This document shows, piece after piece, positions 8,511-17,668 of a stretch of DNA of 64,000 nucleotides. Within the stretch, counting starts at the first letter, position 1. Every line of letters begins with the position of its first letter. The stretch lies in the NCBI RefSeq assembly GCF_014646135.1, contig NZ_BMMW01000003.1, positions 62,001-126,000 on the forward strand, in the 5' to 3' direction. A model generated the notes under the pieces. The model was not told the origin of the DNA and did not search any database. It saw nothing but the letters and a program-made list of their open reading frames with translations. Origin of the DNA: Nocardia camponoti (GTDB lineage: Bacteria > Actinomycetota > Actinomycetes > Mycobacteriales > Mycobacteriaceae). A program made the translations under genes and the position numbers.

Positions 8511-9305
8511 TTAGTACTGCCCGCGCAGGTGGCTCACGTCGCCTGCCGAGACGGCGGTGTCGCCGATGAGCAGGCGGCCACTTTCATCGACGCCGGTCGC
8601 GACGCCGGTGACCACTTTGTCGCCGGGGAGTTCCGCACGAACTTCTAAACCGATTGTCGCGCAGCGGTTTCGGTAATCCTCGGCAAGCACGTCCGGCGAC
8701 CAACCCGCCTCCTGCCACGCGGTGAAACGCGCACCAAACGCGCGCAAGATCGCGGCGGCGAGGTCGGTGCGATCAGTCGACGCCCCCGCGAGTCGAAGCG
8801 AAATCGCGTGCGGCACCGGCAGTTCCGCCTCGCTGAGGTCAACGTTGAGACCAACGCCAACAACCACAGTCGGGTTTGCACCGCCAGCGGCAACCTCGGC
8901 CAAAATCCCCGCCAGCTTGCGCCCATTCAGCAGCACGTCGTTCGGCCACTTCAATTCCGCTGCGACGCCGACACTTTCGCGCAGCGCATCAACAACGGCG
9001 ACCCCGGTCAGCAACGGCAACCACCCGAGCACCGCGGGGTCAATTCCCGGCAACCGCACCAACATCGACATCGCGATCTGCGCGCGCGGCGGTGAACTCC
9101 AGGCCCTCGCGTGTCGACCGCGTCCCTTCACCTGTTCCTCGGCAAGCAGCGCGACCCGGTCAAGCGACGGGTCCGCGGTTGCCAACGCGACTAGGTCGGC
9201 ATTGGTCGACCCGGTCTCATCAACCACATCAATACGGCGGAAAAATCCGGAACTGCCGTCGCTGAACTCGCGCAGGCGATGGGTGTCGATCGGGGCCCTA
9301 TCCAT
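8511..9305 (-). CDS. birA: biotin--[acetyl-CoA-carboxylase] ligase
   Basis: Monofunctional biotin protein ligase of 264 residues without the N-terminal DNA-binding domain, as in mycobacteria. It activates biotin with ATP and attaches it to AccA3-type carriers. The biotinyl-AMP loop GRGRHARAWSSPP and the catalytic KWPNDVL are intact. ATG 9305 was chosen because TAGCGT lies 7 nt upstream (leaderless); GTG 9314 is an alternative. It is divergent from accD5, whose complex is its substrate. Confidence 0.96.
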   Translation of the reverse strand: MDRAPIDTHRLREFSDGSSGFFRRIDVVDETGSTNADLVALATADPSLDRVALLAEEQVKGRGRHARAWSSPPRAQIAMSMLVRLPGIDPAVLGWLPLLTGVAVVDALRESVGVAAELKWPNDVLLNGRKLAGILAEVAAGGANPTVVVGVGLNVDLSEAELPVPHAISLRLAGASTDRTDLAAAILRAFGARFTAWQEAGWSPDVLAEDYRNRCATIGLEVRAELPGDKVVTGVATGVDESGRLLIGDTAVSAGDVSHLRGQY

Positions 9306-9312
9306 CCTTGGC

Positions 9313-9318
9313 ACGCTA
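9313..9318 (-). promoter_or_regulatory. -10 hexamer TAGCGT, leaderless birA
   Basis: TAGCGT ends 7 nt before ATG 9305; no Shine-Dalgarno sequence lies between. Confidence 0.55.
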
Positions 9319-9417
9319 GTCGGTGGGCGGATCGACGCGACGATGGCCGCACCTAGCTGCGCTTTCTCTTACTGGCCGGTAGCCAAGACTGCCGTAGTGC
9401 GATGCAGTGTCACTCGT

Positions 9418-9423
9418 TACACT
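9418..9423 (+). promoter_or_regulatory. -10 hexamer TACACT, leaderless accD5
   Basis: TACACT ends 8 nt before ATG 9432. The spacer CGGCTCCC has no ribosome site. Confidence 0.6.
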
Positions 9424-9431
9424 CGGCTCCC

Positions 9432-11072
9432 ATGACGAGTGTCCAGCAGCAGCCCGCATCGGAATCGGCGGGCACCCCCGATATCCACACCACCGCCGGG
9501 AAGCTGGCTGATCTGCGGAATCGGCTCACCGAAGCCCAACACCCGATGGGTGAAGCCGCAGTAGACAAGGTGCACGCCAAGGGCAAGATGACCGCGCGTG
9601 AGCGCATCCTCGCCCTTGTCGACGAGGGTTCGTTCGTCGAACTCGACGCCCTTGCCCGCCACCGCAGCGTGAACTTCGGCCTTGAGCACAACCGCCCGCT
9701 CGGCGACGGCGTTGTAACCGGCTACGGCACCATCGACGGCCGCGACGTGTGTCTGTTCTCCCAGGATGTCACCGTTTTCGGTGGCTCGCTTGGTGAGGTT
9801 TACGGCGAGAAGATCGTCAAGGTCATGGACCTGGCCATCAAGACCGGCCGTCCGCTCATCGGCATCAACGAGGGCGCGGGCGCGCGCATCCAAGAAGGTG
9901 TTGTCTCGCTCGGCCTCTACGGCGAGATCTTCCACCGCAACGTCCAGGCGTCGGGTGTCATCCCGCAGATTTCGCTGATCATGGGCGCTGCCGCCGGTGG
10001 TCACGTGTACTCCCCCGCGCTCACCGACTTCGTCGTGATGGTCGATCAGACCTCGCAGATGTTCGTCACCGGCCCCGACGTGATCAAGACCGTCACCGGT
10101 GAAGAGGTCACGATGGAAGACCTCGGCGGCGCGCACACGCACATGACCAAGTCCGGCGTCGCGCACTACGTGGCTTCGGGTGAGCAGGACGCGCTCGACT
10201 ACGTCAAGGACCTGCTTTCCTACCTGCCGAGCAACAACCGCGCTGAGGCGCCGCGCACGATCCCGACCGATCCGATCGACGGTGCTATCGCCGACTCGCT
10301 CACCGACGAGGATCTTGAACTCGACACGATCATCCCCGACTCGCCGAACCAGCCCTATGACATGCACGAGGTCATCCGGCGACTGACCGACGACGACGAG
10401 TTCCTTGAGGTCCAGGCCGAGCGCGCGATGAACATCATCTGCGGCTTCGGCCGCATCGACGGCCGCAGTGTCGGCATCGTCGCCAACCAGCCCACTCAGT
10501 TCGCCGGCTGCCTCGACATCGACGCCTCCGAGAAGGCCGCGCGCTTCGTTCGTACCTGCGACGCGTTCAACGTCCCGATCCTCACCCTCGTCGACGTTCC
10601 GGGCTTCCTCCCGGGCACCGGCCAGGAATACAACGGCATCATCCGGCGTGGCGCGAAGCTGCTTTACGCCTACGGCGAGGCCACTGTGGGCAAAATCACT
10701 GTCATCACTCGTAAGGCCTACGGCGGCGCGTACGACGTGATGGGTTCCAAGCACATGGGCGCCGACGTGAACCTCGCGTGGCCAACCGCTCAGATCGCCG
10801 TCATGGGTGCATCGGGCGCGGTCGGTTTCGTGTACCGCAAGCAGCTCGCTGAAGCGGCAAAGAACGGCGCTGACGTGGACGCATTGCGTCTCGAACTGCA
10901 GAACGAGTACGAGGACACCCTCGTGAACCCGTACGTCGCGGCTGAGCGTGGTTACGTCGACGCGGTGATCCCGCCGTCGCACACCCGCGGGCAGATCGTG
11001 TCGGCGCTGCGGTTGCTCGAACGGAAGATGGTGACGCTGCCGCCGAAGAAGCACGGCAACATTCCGCTGTGA
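9432..11072 (+). CDS. accD5: acyl-CoA carboxylase beta subunit (propionyl-CoA type)
   Basis: Carboxyltransferase subunit of 546 residues that moves carboxyl from biotin to propionyl- or acetyl-CoA, making precursors for methyl-branched lipids. Two crotonase-like halves are visible. The oxyanion-hole glycines are in [18 protein letters not shown] and [16 protein letters not shown], and [14 protein letters not shown] is conserved. The length matches mycobacterial AccD5 (548). accE5 follows 73 nt downstream and accA3 lies 2.9 kb on, as in M. tuberculosis. The start ATG 9432 is preceded by a -10 element at leaderless distance. Confidence 0.97.
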   Translation: MTSVQQQPASESAGTPDIHTTAGKLADLRNRLTEAQHPMGEAAVDKVHAKGKMTARERILALVDEGSFVELDALARHRSVNFGLEHNRPLGDGVVTGYGTIDGRDVCLFSQDVTVFGGSLGEVYGEKIVKVMDLAIKTGRPLIGINEGAGARIQEGVVSLGLYGEIFHRNVQASGVIPQISLIMGAAAGGHVYSPALTDFVVMVDQTSQMFVTGPDVIKTVTGEEVTMEDLGGAHTHMTKSGVAHYVASGEQDALDYVKDLLSYLPSNNRAEAPRTIPTDPIDGAIADSLTDEDLELDTIIPDSPNQPYDMHEVIRRLTDDDEFLEVQAERAMNIICGFGRIDGRSVGIVANQPTQFAGCLDIDASEKAARFVRTCDAFNVPILTLVDVPGFLPGTGQEYNGIIRRGAKLLYAYGEATVGKITVITRKAYGGAYDVMGSKHMGADVNLAWPTAQIAVMGASGAVGFVYRKQLAEAAKNGADVDALRLELQNEYEDTLVNPYVAAERGYVDAVIPPSHTRGQIVSALRLLERKMVTLPPKKHGNIPL

Positions 11073-11145
11073 TTCGGCGATAACCTCTCTACCACGGCAA
11101 CCGATCGGGATACCCTTCCGGTCGAGGCAGGAAGGATCTGGCACT

Positions 11146-11478
11146 GTGACAACTGTGGCAGAAGAAGACGTGTTAACCGCCGCCGAGCTTGAGCTCGACG
11201 ATCTCGGACTCGTCGAGGAAGTCGAATCGATAGTCGACGCGCTCATCGAAGCGCAGCCAAGCGAGCCCCAGCAGGAACCGATGTTCCGGGTGCTCAAAGG
11301 TTCGCCCACCGACGAAGACGTCGCCGCGCTTGTCGCGGTGTTCGCCGCCGCGAGCGCGCAAGTGGGCGCGGCAGTCGAAACCGGTCCCACCGACAACTGG
11401 GGAGTCGCCACGCTTTCGCATCGTGGCGTCAACCCGTTCTCGCCCTACGCGTACCCGCTGCTGTCGCACCTGCGCTGA
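11146..11478 (+). CDS. accE5: acyl-CoA carboxylase epsilon subunit
   Basis: A 110-residue accessory subunit that binds and stimulates the AccD-AccA complex. The C-terminal half carries the family pattern MFRVLKGSPTDEDVAALVAV and the tail NPFSPYAYPLL. The N-terminal 45 residues are acidic and variable, as in Rv3281. The GTG at 11146 has AGGAAGGA about 10 nt upstream. The stop overlaps the ATG of maf (TGATG), so the two are translationally coupled. Confidence 0.9.
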   Translation: MTTVAEEDVLTAAELELDDLGLVEEVESIVDALIEAQPSEPQQEPMFRVLKGSPTDEDVAALVAVFAAASAQVGAAVETGPTDNWGVATLSHRGVNPFSPYAYPLLSHLR

Positions 11479-12113
11479 TGACGCGTTTGGTGCTCGCATC
11501 AGCGTCACGCGCCCGGTTAGGCATCCTGCGCGGGGCCGGCATCGACCCCATCGTGCAGGTTTCAGAAGTAGACGAGGACGCGGTAGCCGACGCGCTACCG
11601 CATGGCACTTCGCCTGAGGACGTCGTCGTCGCGTTGGCGCGCGCTAAAGCGCTCGACGTGGCGGCGGCGATTCCCGAACATTCCGCCGACGCGGTTGTCG
11701 TCGGCTGCGATTCCATGCTGCTCGTCAACGGGCAGCTTCAGGGCAAACCACACACGCCCGAGGTCGCGAAACAGCGGTGGAAAGACCAGGCGGGACGTAG
11801 CGCTGAGCTGCTCACCGGTCACTGTGTGTTGCGGGTGCGCGACGGCGAGATCGTCGCTGACGCGGCCGAGTGCTCCGGCACGGTCATCCACTTCGCGAAA
11901 CCAACCGACGACGAACTCGACGCGTACATCGCCACCGGCGAACCGTTGCAGGTTGCCGGTTCGTTCACCCTCGACGGGCTCGGTGGCTGGTTTGTCGACC
12001 GGATCGACGGCGACCCTTCGTCGGTGATCGGGATTGGGCTACCGCTGTTGCGCGGGCTGCTCGAAGACGTCGGCGTCAGTGTCACGCAACTGTGGCGCGA
12101 CGCTGCGCAGTGA
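11478..12113 (+). CDS. maf: Maf-family nucleotide pyrophosphatase
   Basis: A 211-residue house-cleaning pyrophosphatase that hydrolyses non-canonical or modified NTPs. N-terminal LASASRARLGILRGAG, the acidic metal site in VVVGCDSML, and the later segment DELDAYIATGEPLQVAGSFT fit the family. It is coupled to accE5 (1-nt overlap). Its last 75 nt overlap the 3' end of the regulator gene on the other strand. Confidence 0.95.
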   Translation: MTRLVLASASRARLGILRGAGIDPIVQVSEVDEDAVADALPHGTSPEDVVVALARAKALDVAAAIPEHSADAVVVGCDSMLLVNGQLQGKPHTPEVAKQRWKDQAGRSAELLTGHCVLRVRDGEIVADAAECSGTVIHFAKPTDDELDAYIATGEPLQVAGSFTLDGLGGWFVDRIDGDPSSVIGIGLPLLRGLLEDVGVSVTQLWRDAAQ

Positions 12114-12800
12114 AGCCGGTCGCAGCTCTTCCGGTGCCGCTTCCATCGCCGGGGTCTCCGGCTTAGCGACGGTCAAGTCGAGTCGTGCTGTGCACAGTTC
12201 CGGCTCAACGAACGGGTGCAGCTGCACGTCGACGCGGCCATGCGCACCGTTTCGATCGAGAATCTCGCGCATCAGGCCGATGTGCACGCCACACACCACT
12301 TCCGCGTGCGAGCGGGCGAGTTCGCGCAGCGGGCACGCGGTGAGCTTGATGCCAACGTGGTCGGGGGTGTCACCGACCGGGTCTTTTTCCGGGGCGAAGC
12401 CCAGTTCCGACATCAGCGTCATCGTGATGTCGCGGGCGTCGGCCAAGCTCGTGACCGGGTGCGCGTTGATGTCCATGCGCGCGCCCCACGCGCGACCAGC
12501 GGCGATCGCGGCGGCCGAACGGGTGACCGGGTCGGGCCCGAGCTGGTCGGCGAGCACCTGCGCGAGTTCCTGATAGCCAACCGAGCGCTGCACCGCGCGA
12601 TAGCCGATGCGCGGGCGACCACGGCCGCGTGGTGGTTGCTGGAACTGGCGAACGAGGGATTCGCGAGTGAGCACGTCGAGGTGGAATCGCACGGTCGTGA
12701 CGTGTTGTCCGGTGATTCTGGCCAGTTCTTGAGCATCGAGGGGCTCGGTCGCGCCACGTAGGATCGCGAGCAGTCGCCGCCGCGGCCAAGAATCGGACAT
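12039..12800 (-). CDS. ArsR/SufR-like winged-helix regulator with conserved cysteines
   Basis: 253 residues. A winged helix-turn-helix (residues 1-75: LAILRGATEPLDAQELARI, then GQHVTTVRFHLDVL) is followed by a sensor domain. Three cysteines occur as TACPLRELARSHAEVVCGVH and, 32 residues later, ELC, like the cluster-binding cysteines of SufR-type repressors; a cluster is inferred, not shown. ATG 12800 has GAGGAGGGG 6 nt upstream. It is divergent from sseA, with an 8+8 bp inverted repeat between them. The last ~45 residues lie beyond the conserved domain and partly antisense to maf. Confidence 0.82.
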   Translation of the reverse strand: MSDSWPRRRLLAILRGATEPLDAQELARITGQHVTTVRFHLDVLTRESLVRQFQQPPRGRGRPRIGYRAVQRSVGYQELAQVLADQLGPDPVTRSAAAIAAGRAWGARMDINAHPVTSLADARDITMTLMSELGFAPEKDPVGDTPDHVGIKLTACPLRELARSHAEVVCGVHIGLMREILDRNGAHGRVDVQLHPFVEPELCTARLDLTVAKPETPAMEAAPEELRPASLRSVAPQLRDTDADVFEQPAQQR

Positions 12801-12857
12801 AGCTCACCCCTCCTCTTCAGAGACTTTATCGGACACCAGTGCGCTTTATTCGCCCAT

Positions 12858-12884
12858 TGTGTCGATTCGTGATGTCTCGACACA
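12858..12884. promoter_or_regulatory. inverted repeat, candidate operator for the SufR-like regulator
   Basis: TGTGTCGA and TCGACACA form perfect 8-bp arms around 11 nt. The site lies between the divergent regulator and sseA genes, directly upstream of a -10-like TACCAT (12889-12894) that would serve sseA. Confidence 0.5.
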
Positions 12885-12912
12885 GACCTACCATCGTGAA
12901 GGAACCACTATC

Positions 12913-13800
12913 GTGCCCGTCGCTTCGGATCCGCACCCCGCCTTCGGTTCTTACGCGGTCCCGCACCGTTTAGTAACCACAGAGTGGCTATCGGCAAACA
13001 TCGGCAGGCCGGGACTGAAGATCATCGAAGCTAACGATGACATCCTGCTCTACGACATCGGGCACGTCCCGGGCGCGGTCAAGATCGACTGGCGCGGCGA
13101 CCTTTCCGACCCGGTGACCCGCGACTATATCGACGGTCCCCGCTTCACCGCACTCATGCGGGCCAAGGGTATCGGCCGCGACGACACGGTAGTGATCTAT
13201 GGCGATCGTGGCAATGCCCAAGCCGCACACACCGCGTGGATTTTCACCCTGTTCGGCCACGACGACGTGCGCCTACTCGACGGTGGCCGCGACGCGTGGC
13301 TTTCCGAAGAACGCGACATCACCTTCGACCTGCCCACCCTCGCTGCCAGCGATTACCCCGACGTCACCCGCGATGACGTGACCGCGCGCGCTTCGCGTGA
13401 ACAGGTGCTCGCCCGACTCGGCGCGCCGCTCATCGACGTGCGCTCGGCCGCCGAATACGCCGGTGATGGCGAGGAAAAACCATTCGATTCCGAATACGCG
13501 ACCTTGCGTGGCGGGCACGTGCCAACGGCGGTGAACCTCCCGTGGACCTCCGCGTGCGGTCCCGACGGCCGTTTTCTTTCGCGCGCCGAACTCGATGCCG
13601 TTTACGGGCAGCTGCCCGCCGACGATTTGGTTGTTTACAGCCGTCTCGGCGAGCGGTCCAGCCACACCTGGTTCGTGCTCACGTTCCTGCTCGGCCGCAC
13701 GTCAGTGCGCAATTACGACGGTTCGTGGATCGAATGGGGCAACTCGGTTCGGCTGCCGATCGCACGAGGATCGCAACCCGGGGATCTCACCGAGATCTGA
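12913..13800 (+). CDS. sseA: rhodanese-like sulfurtransferase (SseA type), active-site Cys replaced by Ser
   Basis: Two-domain rhodanese of 295 residues: inactive N-terminal domain (15-135) and C-terminal domain (about 155-285). Position and sequence match Rv3283. In rhodaneses the persulfide-carrying Cys opens the active-site loop; here the loop reads VVYSRLGERSSHTW, with Ser243 (codon AGC, 13639-13641) where SseA has Cys. The only cysteine (SACGPDG) is elsewhere. Unless the base is a sequencing error, the protein should not transfer sulfur by the usual mechanism. GTG 12913 has AAGGA about 10 nt upstream; an earlier in-frame GTG at 12859 lies within the operator. Confidence 0.9.
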   Translation: MPVASDPHPAFGSYAVPHRLVTTEWLSANIGRPGLKIIEANDDILLYDIGHVPGAVKIDWRGDLSDPVTRDYIDGPRFTALMRAKGIGRDDTVVIYGDRGNAQAAHTAWIFTLFGHDDVRLLDGGRDAWLSEERDITFDLPTLAASDYPDVTRDDVTARASREQVLARLGAPLIDVRSAAEYAGDGEEKPFDSEYATLRGGHVPTAVNLPWTSACGPDGRFLSRAELDAVYGQLPADDLVVYSRLGERSSHTWFVLTFLLGRTSVRNYDGSWIEWGNSVRLPIARGSQPGDLTEI

Positions 13801-13895
13801 CCAAAAACGTGCGCGTCACATCGAGCTGAGTATTGTGACCTGCAACCTACTCAACAGTAGGGCTAGCCGAGTTCGAGCAGCGTTGGCACACTGCC

Positions 13896-13901
13896 TACAC
13901 T
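13896..13901 (+). promoter_or_regulatory. -10 hexamer TACACT, probable accA3 promoter
   Basis: TACACT lies 90 nt upstream of the accA3 GTG, so this promoter would give a leader of about 85 nt. No clear -35 is seen. Confidence 0.4.
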
Positions 13902-13991
13902 CGCCCGAGACGAAAGTTGTCGATCCCGGGCACGGGGCCTAACCGGCCTCCCGTCCCCCGACGCGACCAAAGATTGCACACAGGAGGCTCA

Positions 13992-15788
13992 GTGCCCAGC
14001 CATGCCAGCGCACGGATCACGAAGGTACTCGTAGCTAACCGCGGCGAGATCGCGGTCCGCGTGATCCGCGCTGCCAAAGACGCGGGGATCACCAGCGTCG
14101 CGGTATACGCAGAGCCCGACGCCGACGCGCCCTTCGTGAAGCTCGCCGATGAGGCGTTCGCGCTCGGTGGACAGACCTCGGCCGAGTCGTACCTCGTGTT
14201 CGACAAGATCCTCGACGCCGCAGCTAAGTCCGGCGCCGACGCGATTCACCCCGGTTACGGCTTCCTCTCCGAGAACGCCGACTTCGCCCAGGCCGTCATC
14301 GACGCCGGGCTCATCTGGATCGGCCCGTCGCCGCAGTCCATCCGCGACCTCGGCGACAAGGTCACCGCGCGCCACATCGCTGAGCGCGCGAACGCGCCGA
14401 TGGCCGCTGGTACCAAGGACCCGGTCAAGAACGCCGACGAGGTTGTCGCGTTCGCCAAGGAGTACGGCGTTCCCGTCGCGATCAAGGCTGCCTTCGGTGG
14501 TGGCGGTCGCGGCATGAAGGTCGCGCACACGATCGAAGAGATCCCCGAGCTTTTCGAGTCGGCAACGCGTGAGGCCATCGCCGCGTTCGGTCGCGGTGAG
14601 TGCTTCGTCGAGCAGTACCTCGACAAGGCCCGCCACGTCGAGGCCCAGGTCATCGCCGACCAGCACGGCAACGTTGTCGTCGCCGGTACCCGCGACTGCT
14701 CGCTGCAGCGTCGCTTCCAGAAGCTCGTCGAGGAGGCGCCCGCGCCGTTCCTTTCCGACGAGGTTCGCGCCAAGATCCACGATTCGGCCAAGCGCATCTG
14801 CCGCGAAGCTGGCTATTACGGTGCTGGCACGGTCGAGTACCTCGTGCAGGGCGAGACGGTTTCGTTCCTTGAGGTCAACACGCGTCTGCAGGTTGAGCAC
14901 CCGGTCACCGAGGAGACCGCTGGTATCGACCTCGTGCGTCAGCAGTTCGCCATCGCCAACGGCGAAGAACTGACCATCAAGGAAGATCCGGCCCCGCGCG
15001 GTCACTCGTTCGAGTTCCGCATCAACGGCGAAGATGCCGGTCGCGGCTTCCTGCCCGCTCCGGGCCCGGTTTCGGTGTACCGCGAGCCGTCGGGCCCCGG
15101 TGTCCGCGTCGACTCCGGTGTCGTTGAGGGCAGCGTGATCGGCGGTCAGTTCGACTCGATGCTCGCCAAGCTCATCGTCACCGGCGAAAACCGCGAGCAG
15201 GCGCTGCAGCGTGCTCGTCGCGCGCTCGCTGAGTTCGACGTGCAGGGTCTCGCGACGGTCATCCCGTTCCACCGCGCGATCGTTTCCGATCCCGCCTTCA
15301 TCGGTGACGGCACCAAGTTCGACGTCTACACCAAGTGGATCGAAAACGAGTGGAACAACACCGTCGAGCCGTTCACCGCTGGTGCGCCCGCTGACGACGC
15401 CGACGAGGAACTGCCGCGGCAGAAGGTTGTCGTCGAGGTCGGTGGCCGTCGCGTTGAGGTGTCGCTGCCCGGTCAGTTCAGCATCGGCAACGGTGGTGGC
15501 GCGGCGCCTGCTGGCGTGATCCGCAAGAAGCCGAAGCCGCGCAAGCGTGGTGGCGCCGGTGCCGGTGCCGCTTCGGGCGACGCGGTCACCGCCCCGATGC
15601 AGGGCACCGTCGTGAAGGTCGCGGTTGAGGAAGGCCAGACTGTCGAGGCTGGCGACCTGATCGTTGTCCTTGAGGCGATGAAGATGGAAAACCCGGTCAA
15701 CGCGCACAAGGCTGGTGTGGTCACCGGTCTGTCGGTTGAGGCGGGTGCCGCGATCACGCAGGGCACTGTGTTGGCGGAGATCAAGTAA
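13992..15788 (+). CDS. accA3: acyl-CoA carboxylase alpha subunit (biotin carboxylase + BCCP)
   Basis: 598 residues that supply carboxylated biotin to the AccD subunits. The order is: biotin carboxylase N-domain from [23 protein letters not shown]-grasp with [10 protein letters not shown], core [20 protein letters not shown], then a Pro/Lys linker ([11 protein letters not shown]) and the biotinyl domain with EAMKMEN, where Lys564 is biotinylated by BirA. Length and sequence are very close to mycobacterial AccA3 (600). GTG 13992 follows AGGAGG by 4 nt. A strong terminator follows the gene. Confidence 0.97.
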   Translation: MPSHASARITKVLVANRGEIAVRVIRAAKDAGITSVAVYAEPDADAPFVKLADEAFALGGQTSAESYLVFDKILDAAAKSGADAIHPGYGFLSENADFAQAVIDAGLIWIGPSPQSIRDLGDKVTARHIAERANAPMAAGTKDPVKNADEVVAFAKEYGVPVAIKAAFGGGGRGMKVAHTIEEIPELFESATREAIAAFGRGECFVEQYLDKARHVEAQVIADQHGNVVVAGTRDCSLQRRFQKLVEEAPAPFLSDEVRAKIHDSAKRICREAGYYGAGTVEYLVQGETVSFLEVNTRLQVEHPVTEETAGIDLVRQQFAIANGEELTIKEDPAPRGHSFEFRINGEDAGRGFLPAPGPVSVYREPSGPGVRVDSGVVEGSVIGGQFDSMLAKLIVTGENREQALQRARRALAEFDVQGLATVIPFHRAIVSDPAFIGDGTKFDVYTKWIENEWNNTVEPFTAGAPADDADEELPRQKVVVEVGGRRVEVSLPGQFSIGNGGGAAPAGVIRKKPKPRKRGGAGAGAASGDAVTAPMQGTVVKVAVEEGQTVEAGDLIVVLEAMKMENPVNAHKAGVVTGLSVEAGAAITQGTVLAEIK

Positions 15789-15807
15789 GTTTTAGGTAGT
15801 ACGCGAG

Positions 15808-15835
15808 GGCCCCGGTTGCGAAACCGGGGCCTTTT
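15808..15835 (+). terminator. rho-independent terminator of accA3
   Basis: GGCCCCGGTT and AACCGGGGCC form a perfect 10-bp stem with a GCGA loop, followed by TTTT. Confidence 0.88.
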
Positions 15836-15869
15836 CGCTGTGTTGGGCGGCTCGTGGTTGATTGGTGGG

Positions 15870-16148
15870 TGCGCGTCGAGGTTGGGCTGGTCGCCGCAGA
15901 GGCCCGCGTGCGGTGGGCGTCCGGATGGGAGACCCTGGCGCACCCATGAGGCCGGCAGCAGCCATGAGCGCGACGCAGCGACTGGGCGGGACTGTGAAGG
16001 CGACGCTTAGGCTGCACGGCCACGAGCGCGACGCCCAGCCTGGGCACAGACCGCGAGCGCGACGCCCAGTCTGGACGGGGGCTGTGAGCCAGACGCCGAG
16101 GCTGAATGGAAGCCATGAGGGCGGCGCGGACGCGGACTGCCTGGGCGA
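15870..16148. repeat. degenerate ~31-bp tandem array
   Basis: About eight units of 28-33 nt follow each other. The clearest start at 15965, 15995, 16023, 16054, 16085 and 16116 and share YGAGCGCGACGCC then a CTGG core. Units at 16023 and 16054 are the most alike. Frames run through on both strands, but none resembles a protein. The array fills most of the 433-bp gap between accA3 and the patatin gene. Confidence 0.7.
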
Positions 16149-16255
16149 TGAAGTGCGCGCGGGGGGCGTAAATCGGGTGCGTACGGCTGCGTTCTTGTCT
16201 GTGAACCTCGGGCGAACCCCTTCGAGTGACTCCGTCGCGGATGTCCGAATCGCAG

Positions 16256-16261
16256 TATCGT
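16256..16261 (+). promoter_or_regulatory. -10 hexamer TATCGT, leaderless patatin gene
   Basis: TATCGT ends 7 nt before GTG 16269, with no ribosome site. Confidence 0.58.
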
Positions 16262-16268
16262 CGGTCGG

Positions 16269-17225
16269 GTGACCAGCACTGCGCGTATCGAAGGTTCGTC
16301 GACTTCCGCGCCGAGCGCCGCTGACGTCATCGCTTCGCGCTCCGAAACTGGGCGACGCGACGACGGGCATCGGCTCGCGTTGGTGATCGAAGGTGGCGGT
16401 TCTCGCGGCGTCTATTCGAGCGGCATGGTGCACGCGCTGGAGGAACTCGGGCTCACTAGCATCTTCGACGCCGTTTACGGCACGTCAGCCGGTGCGATTA
16501 ACGGTGCCTGGTTGCTTTCTGGGCGCGCGTCGACCGGGATGCGCGCGGCGTGGACCGACCCGGAGATCATGCGACGCGCGATCGACCCGTCGCGAGTGTT
16601 GCGGTGGCGGCCCGTTTTCGACCTGCGCTACCTCGTGCACAACGTGTACGACGGCATTCAACCGATGGATTTCGATGCGATCCTTGGCAATTCGACAACA
16701 TTCCATCCGATGGCGACCGACATCCACACCGGGCTTTCCGTCGATTTGCACCCGTTCTTGGTCGATAAGCCGAGTCTGCTGACCGCGTTGCGCGCATCCG
16801 CTGGCTTGCCGTTGTTGGCTGGGCCGCCGGTGTCGCTTGGTGGTCGCGCGTATTTCGACGGCGGACTTGCCGAAACGGTCCCGATCCGCGCAGCGGTGGC
16901 GGCGGGCGCGACGCACGCGTTGGTGTTGCGCACTCGACGCGAGGACGAACGCAGGCCGCCCGCATCGCTGCTGCACCGCGTTGTGGGCGGCGGATACATG
17001 CGGGCGATCGCCCCCGGCGCGTTCCGCGCATGGATGGCGCGCCCGCAGCAGCAGGACCTTGAAGACGAGTTCCTCGCGTCGCGCGGCGATGCGGTGTTGC
17101 AGGTGTTCCCGCCCGCAGACGCGCCACCGATCGACAGCGCGTCGCGCGATACGGCACTACTCGCGCAGGGATTGGTGTTGGGCAACGCGGCAATGCGATC
17201 GACTTTGCGCACCCGGTTGGGGTGA
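16269..17225 (+). CDS. patatin-like phospholipase
   Basis: Serine acyl hydrolase of 318 residues. The patatin elements are in order: oxyanion loop VIEGGGSRGVYSSG (about residues 39-52), nucleophile elbow YGTSAGAING with the catalytic Ser, and the Asp of the dyad in YFDGGLAE (DGG). The ~35 N-terminal residues are Ser/Ala-rich and not conserved; there is no signal peptide. The likely substrate is a phospholipid or lysophospholipid. It stands alone between two tandem arrays in a segment that replaces the sigF locus of M. tuberculosis. Confidence 0.92.
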   Translation: MTSTARIEGSSTSAPSAADVIASRSETGRRDDGHRLALVIEGGGSRGVYSSGMVHALEELGLTSIFDAVYGTSAGAINGAWLLSGRASTGMRAAWTDPEIMRRAIDPSRVLRWRPVFDLRYLVHNVYDGIQPMDFDAILGNSTTFHPMATDIHTGLSVDLHPFLVDKPSLLTALRASAGLPLLAGPPVSLGGRAYFDGGLAETVPIRAAVAAGATHALVLRTRREDERRPPASLLHRVVGGGYMRAIAPGAFRAWMARPQQQDLEDEFLASRGDAVLQVFPPADAPPIDSASRDTALLAQGLVLGNAAMRSTLRTRLG

Positions 17226-17245
17226 AGCGGGCGCGCGTACGGACC

Positions 17246-17668
17246 GTCCGACACGCCCACCCCGCACCGCCATTACGCTGCCACTTCGCCGCTGGTGCGC
17301 CGGCTGGCGCTATGACTCGCCCGGTCCGCCCACCACCGGACCCGTCACCTCACCGCCACCGCACTGCCGCTCATCGACTCGCCCAGCCGTCGACCGTGCG
17401 CCCGGACAGTCCGACACCCCACACCTGACACCGGCACTGCGCTGCCGTTGCTCGACTCGACCGACTGCCGTGACGTGCCCCGTGTCCCAGCGGTCCGACA
17501 TGCACTCGACCCCGCCACTGCGCTACCACTTCGCTAGGTAATCGCCTCCGAACGCCAGCCGTCCACACACCGCAGCCACCGCACTGCCATTAGCCGACTC
17601 AACCGCAGTCGTCACGTACCCCCCGACCGTCTGACACGCCCACTCGACACCGCCACTACGCTGCCCTT
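17246..17668. repeat. degenerate ~80-bp tandem array with promoter-like units
   Basis: A core resembling CACCGCCACTRCGCTGCC recurs at about 17265, 17351, 17429, 17509, 17571 and 17648. Most cores are followed by CGACTC and a GTC-rich stretch ending in GTCYGACAC. The last unit supplies the -10 hexamer TACGCT and leads directly into the GTG of the next gene. The array fills the whole 443-bp gap; no other gene is seen there. Confidence 0.68.
17657..17662 (+). promoter_or_regulatory. -10 hexamer TACGCT within the last array unit
   Basis: TACGCT ends 6 nt before GTG 17669, which suggests a leaderless transcript. The equivalent bases in the first array unit (17273-17279) are also TTACGCT. Confidence 0.55.

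Noticed and set aside
9417..11432. 671-codon open frame antisense to accD5 and accE5
   Set aside because: It mirrors the GC-biased codons of the real genes and has no family pattern; the plus strand carries unmistakable AccD5 motifs.
12859..12912. Longer SseA starting at GTG 12859
   Set aside because: That start lies in the inverted repeat and upstream of the likely -10; GTG 12913 has a ribosome site and matches the family N-terminus.
13989..15707. 572-codon open frame antisense to accA3
   Set aside because: Shadow of a highly conserved gene; the translation is rich in Arg, Asp and Val without any domain pattern.
15870..16148. CRISPR array
   Set aside because: Units are contiguous and degenerate, without unique spacers between identical repeats, and no cas gene is present. 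The same holds for the arrays at 17246-17668 and 33399-33877.
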